In this document: positions 60,175-64,000 of the stretch, piece after piece
Numbering within the stretch: the stretch's first letter is position 1
Layout: every line of letters starts with the position of its first letter
Origin: Cordylochernes scorpioides
Taxonomy: Eukaryota > Arthropoda > Arachnida > Pseudoscorpiones > Chernetidae
Reading direction: 5' to 3'
DNA: 64,000 nucleotides
Assembly (NCBI GenBank): GCA_030710605.1
Contig: CP092874.1
Coordinates: 40,620,164-40,684,163, forward strand
The notes under the pieces: model-generated
Database searches by the model: none
Told to the model about the DNA's origin: nothing
The model's input: only the letters and a program-made list of their open reading frames with translations
Translations under genes and position numbers: made by a program

Positions 60175-60274
60175 NNNNNNNNNNNNNNNNNNNNNNNNNN
60201 NNNNNNNNNNNNNNNNNNNNNNNNNNNNNNNNNNNNNNNNNNNNNNNNNNNNNNNNNNNNNNNNNNNNNNNNNN
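60175..60274. other. 100-N assembly gap
   Basis: A second run of exactly 100 Ns. Any open frame spanning it is an artefact. Confidence 0.99.
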
Positions 60275-60823
60275 ATTTAAGGGAATTGAAGAATGTATTT
60301 TCTATCGATACATATTTCAAATCAATATTGATCAATATAAATGATCAAAAACGACACCCTGTAAAACCGATCGATGAAACCAAACAACTTGAACATTTAT
60401 CAGCATAAAAATTGATACTAATAGAAGAATATGGCCAGAATATTATGAGTATAATTAAATTTAACAGGAATTCAACTACAGAACGGACATCATTAAAGAC
60501 TTTATGTTAGTCACATATATAAGGTAATTATTTTTATTTACAAGGCTCAAAATGTGAAACTATTTCATAATATACATATACGAACCAAATAAACTTATAT
60601 GAAAAGAGTGATATAGTTTTACTAAGCTTTTCTTGAGGTGTTTTTATTTATTTACTCTAAAGAAAAACTATAATATCCTTATGTTTTATCTAGAATATTT
60701 TCTTTAAAAAAAAAATTACATGTGCTAAAGTAGGATCTAGAATAAAGGCCTCTTTATTAAGCTAGAAAAAACAAATAATTAATATATTATATATACAAAT
60801 AATGATATTTATACTTTTCATTT

Positions 60824-60865
<42 letters not shown>

Positions 60866-60907
60866 GTTAAAACAAAGCATCTAGGGCTGCGTATCTTTTA
60901 TTTCATA
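60275..60907. other. AT-rich spacer with (TA)n microsatellite
   Basis: No gene is seen. A pure TA run of about 32 bp lies at 60829-60860. Confidence 0.4.
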
Positions 60908-61796
60908 ACTAGCGGACGTACCCGGCTTCGCCCGAGGTTTTACCCAAGTAAAGGTTTGTCTAACGAACATTTGTTAAAACAATTCTCTATAAACTTATAA
61001 AAAAAAAAAGATATATTTTGATAATTTGAAACTCGTAAATTTGAATCTCTCGATAAGGTGAACATTTTTTCCCGGTCCCTGTGTGCCGTGTCATCCTGAA
61101 TTTTGTCTTTCATAATTTTCTACATTACAAAATCATCGTTTTATCTAGTGAACATATTTTTCCGGTCCCTTGAAAAATACTCGATAAGTTGAATAAAGTC
61201 ATGGTCGTGAATCTCTCGATAAAGTGATTATTTTTTCCCGGTCCCTGTGTGCCGTGTCATCCTGAATTTTGTCTTTCCTAATTTTCTACATTACAAAATC
61301 ATCGTTTTATCTAGTGAACATATTTTCCCGGTCCTTTGAAAAATACTCGATAAGTTGAATAAAATCATGGTCGTTTATGGAAGATGGACGTAGTTCCCGG
61401 AGGTCACCCGCCCCCCGCGCGCCAGGACCTCTTGATCACTCTGATTGGCCGGCGGCCGGACGGGGGGGGGGGGGGGGGGCTCTTGATCCCTCTGATTGGT
61501 TGGCGGGAACTTGGACTGTCCAACCAACTGGCCGGCGGCCGGACGGGGGAGGAGGGGGGGGGGGGGAGGGGAAGATCTCCGTTGCAAGATGGCGCTGCTT
61601 GCGAGTTAAAGCTACAAATCTGCAAATAACTCTAAGGATATTCAAGATATTCATGAAATTATTTTTCGTAAACCTTGCCGGGGATACGCCTAATAATATC
61701 CCAAAATTTCACGGCGATTGGATGTATTGATTTTGAATCCATAGAGGACACACAGACACACACACACACAGACATTCAATTTTATATATATAGATT
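60908..61796 (+). mobile_element. RTE/SINE-like non-autonomous retroelement tail, unit 1
   Basis: It begins ACTAGCGGACGTACCCGGCT, a head widely repeated in invertebrate genomes. It ends with a conserved 3' part (CCCAAAATTTCACGGCGATT, then GAATCCATAGAGGACACAC, a (CA)n run, and (TA)n GAT), similar to tails mobilised by RTE-type LINEs. Internally a stretch of about 160 bp with TTTCCCGGTCCCTGTGTGCC is present twice in tandem. Two long G runs (about 61460-61478 and 61546-61573) sit in a locally GC-rich insert. There is no RT, so it depends on another element. The family name is inference. Confidence 0.65.
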
Positions 61797-62576
61797 ACTA
61801 GCGGATGTACCCGGCTTCGCCCGTGTTTTACCCGAGTAAAGGTTTGTCTAACGAATCTCTCGATAAAGTGAACATTTTTTCCCGGTCCCTTGAAAAATAC
61901 TCGATAAGTTGAATAAAATCAATATTAATCGGTACCCGAGTAAAGGTCTGTCTAACGAACATTTGTTAAAACAATTCTCTATAAACTTATAAAAAGAAAT
62001 AGATATATTTTGATAATTTGAAACTGATAAAGTGATCATTTTTTCCCGGTCCCTGTGTGCCGTGTCATTCTGAATTTTGTCTTTCCTAATTTTCTACATT
62101 ACAAAATCATCGTTTTATCTAGTGAACATTTTTTCCCGGTCCCTTGAAAAATACTCGATAAGGTTGAATAAATTCATGGTCGTTTATGTAAGATGGACGA
62201 AGTTCCCGGAGGTCATCTTGGGCAAGCTCCCGCGAGGCTTTTTTTCTTGTCTACTTGGCACAGCTGTGTCACCAACTCTGCCCTGATTGGTCGGTGGGTA
62301 CTTGGACTGTCGGCCGGCGGCCGGACGAATCCATTCTCTCACGGGGTGGGGCAGACCTAAGCCTATCTCCGTCGCAAGGTGGCGCTGCATGCGAGTTAAA
62401 GCTACAAATCTGCAAATAACTCTAAGGATATTAAAGATATTCAAGAAATTATTTTTCGTAAACCTTTCCGGGGATACACCTAATAATATCCCAAAATTTC
62501 ACGGCGATTGGATGTATGGTTTTTGAATCCATAGAGGACACACACACACACAGACATTCATTTTTATATATATATA
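61797..62576 (+). mobile_element. RTE/SINE-like non-autonomous retroelement tail, unit 2
   Basis: It starts directly after unit 1 with ACTAGCGGATGTACCCGGCT and ends in the same tail. It has only one copy of the internal TTTCCCGGTCCC segment with the full context, a shorter GC-rich part without long G runs, and several substitutions. Head-to-tail adjacency of two full units suggests target-site reuse at the (TA)n GAT tail of unit 1. Confidence 0.65.
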
Positions 62577-62583
62577 AATAACA

Positions 62584-62617
62584 CAAGCTTTCGGGCTCAT
62601 TCGCCCTTTTACAGGAG
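62584..62617 (-). ncRNA. Hammerhead-like motif on the minus strand
   Basis: Read on the minus strand: CTCCTGTAAAA, hairpin GGGC-GAATGA-GCCC, GAAAGCTTG. The first box has a further change (CTGTAAA). The stem pairs perfectly with bases different from the other copies. A matching Penelope-like tail in the same orientation may lie at 63595-63630. Confidence 0.42.
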
Positions 62618-64000
62618 TTAATAAACGACTAACCATCTAATCTGAGATTACATTTTATATATGTAGCTATTATTTTGCATATTGGCCTGATTGAATAATT
62701 AACATATTTAGATTTACATATAGGTTGCACAATTTGGGAAATATTAATTTTAATCAATATGCGGTATATTAATTATTTTTATAAATATTACGTTGCATGT
62801 AAATTTCGTTTTATGTCATATTATTTTGAAATTTAGAAATTTAGAATCATATACGAGTATATGTATATATATATGAATATTGTAACCTGCTTTGTATTTA
62901 TTTATTTATGTAAAATTTAATTATTCTTTGATTTTTCTTCATAATGAGGTAGTCGGCAACATTGTACTTTCTTTATTTTTGTAATTTTGCATAAGTTTGT
63001 TCTGTTTATATATTATGGGTAACCTTGTTGTAATTAAATTAAATATTAAAACACAAAGCATTGTGACTATCCCTTATCCCTGAATAGGAAACGTTACAAA
63101 TATATATAAGTTTTATTATTTTGTTGTTTGTATAAATAAATTAGAAAATTATTGTTTCAAATTTTGTTATAAATATTTGACATGCTATATAAATATCATC
63201 CCCACGTTATATATATAGAAATTGTTCAAGAAGAAAGTTTACTTCTACTAAAGTTTTCTTTCCAAAAGAATTACTCAACTTCCAACCTTCTTTTGGAAGT
63301 TAAAACATACTGCTTGGGGAAAACTTGATCATTTAATTTATTGCGGCAATAAAAGTAAATCCCCTTTAATAATTTAGCATTTAAACGGCTATAACTATAT
63401 TTATAAAAGTGAAGGCTATTTATAAAACGTAATAACCATTAATTTTAAAATATTATTTTTATATATAAAACAGGATATATACAAGTATATATACTAGTAT
63501 ATATTACCAGTATAATAATATAAATAGTATATATAAGTTTACTTGAATATATATCTATCTAAAAATATTTTACATTTATATATTATAAAATAAATGAAGC
63601 TTCCAGGGTTAAGTTTCTTTTGCAACATTTATATATGCATATAACTAAAATTAATGAAGAAAAAAGATAAATATAATAAGTATGAAAAATTTCTAGTATT
63701 ATTTTTGAGGTGCATATTATGAATGTATCAATAAACATTTAAATTTTAACAGCAAGATTTAAAAACGGAATTAAGCATTTGAATCGGCTCTGACACGTCA
63801 TGAGCTTGTCCAAAAAACAAAAACGACAACTGGGGTAACAAACCAGATATTCTTCAATCAAATAGAATAAAGTAATTTAAAAATTACCCTTATTATTAAT
63901 ATGACAAATTTTCTATATATGTATTTTTTTATATATATATAAAGGCATATATTGGATCAAAATAGCATTTATTTTACCAATATATTCCCTTTAATTAAAG
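62618..64000. other. AT-rich right edge with Penelope-like debris
   Basis: Predominantly AT-rich. A minus-strand tail segment (AAACTTAACCCTGGAAGCTT) at about 63598-63618 matches the region after the motif at 32652. No gene is supported. Confidence 0.4.

Noticed and set aside
59946-60335. 129-codon minus-strand open frame
   Set aside because: It spans the 100-N gap, so most of it is undetermined. The remaining sequence is AT-rich without motifs.
61456-61573. G-runs as a functional G-quadruplex
   Set aside because: Two long G homopolymers could fold, but their length is unreliable in this assembly and nothing nearby suggests a regulated gene.
61377-61730. Overlapping Gly/Pro-rich open frames in both strands
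   Set aside because: They come from long G/C runs and the retroelement tail. Composition explains them and there is no conserved domain.

Overview
The window is AT-rich, repeat-dominated nuclear DNA from an animal, probably an arthropod. The evidence is the repeat content: mariner transposases with a D,D34D-type end, a Ty3/gypsy element whose Gag zinc knuckle and Pol resemble families I associate with chelicerates and crustaceans, an animal Ty1/copia element, traces resembling Penelope-like elements, and RTE/SINE-like tails. This host assignment is inference from family resemblance. I found no confident host protein-coding gene, tRNA, rRNA or CRISPR array.

The main structural feature is a duplication. 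Positions 2339-33139 and 33240-59111 are the same locus twice, in the same order and orientation, separated by exactly 100 Ns (33140-33239). The copies differ mainly by one-base indels, many in homopolymers, by some substitutions, and by a few clean insertions. A 4484-bp copia element and a 902-bp LTR-like element occur only in copy 1. A block of about 500 bp containing a perfect 71-bp palindrome occurs only in copy 2. I read this as two haplotypes placed in series by the assembler rather than a true tandem duplication, although the sequence alone cannot settle it.

Layout of one copy (copy 1 coordinates, copy 2 in brackets): inverted arms with hammerhead-like motifs 2588-2928 [33496-33836]; dead mariner 4114-5451 [35024-36367]; diverged tandem repeat about 5690-6350 [36600-37260]; Ty3/gypsy element with both LTRs 7467-12632 [38382-43547]; spacer with a 63-codon ORF; 36/39-bp minisatellite about 14130-14985 [45035-45895]; LTR plus gag-like start on the minus strand 15560-16335 [46470-47246], head to head with a plus-strand LTR-like element; mariner 5' fragment joined to a gypsy integrase tail, polypurine tract and 3' LTR 20843-22774 [51333-53263]; copia element 23088-27571 [empty site 53573]; short LTR element on the minus strand 27799-30600 [53799-56589]; and a long AT-rich tail with another hammerhead-like motif.

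Outside the duplicated block, the left flank holds a mariner with recognisable TIRs and a TA duplication (322-1645). The right flank holds an LTR-like GC-rich island with an inverted partner (59112-59926), a second 100-N gap (60175-60274), two head-to-tail RTE/SINE-like units (60908-62576) and Penelope-like debris.

All recognised protein-coding sequence belongs to mobile elements, and all of it is broken. Stops present in both gypsy copies point to old decay. Private one-base indels may be recent decay or uncorrected sequencing errors. The most interesting points are the covarying hammerhead-like motifs, the likely internal elongator tRNA-Met priming site of the copia element, and the insertion polymorphisms shown by comparing the two copies.
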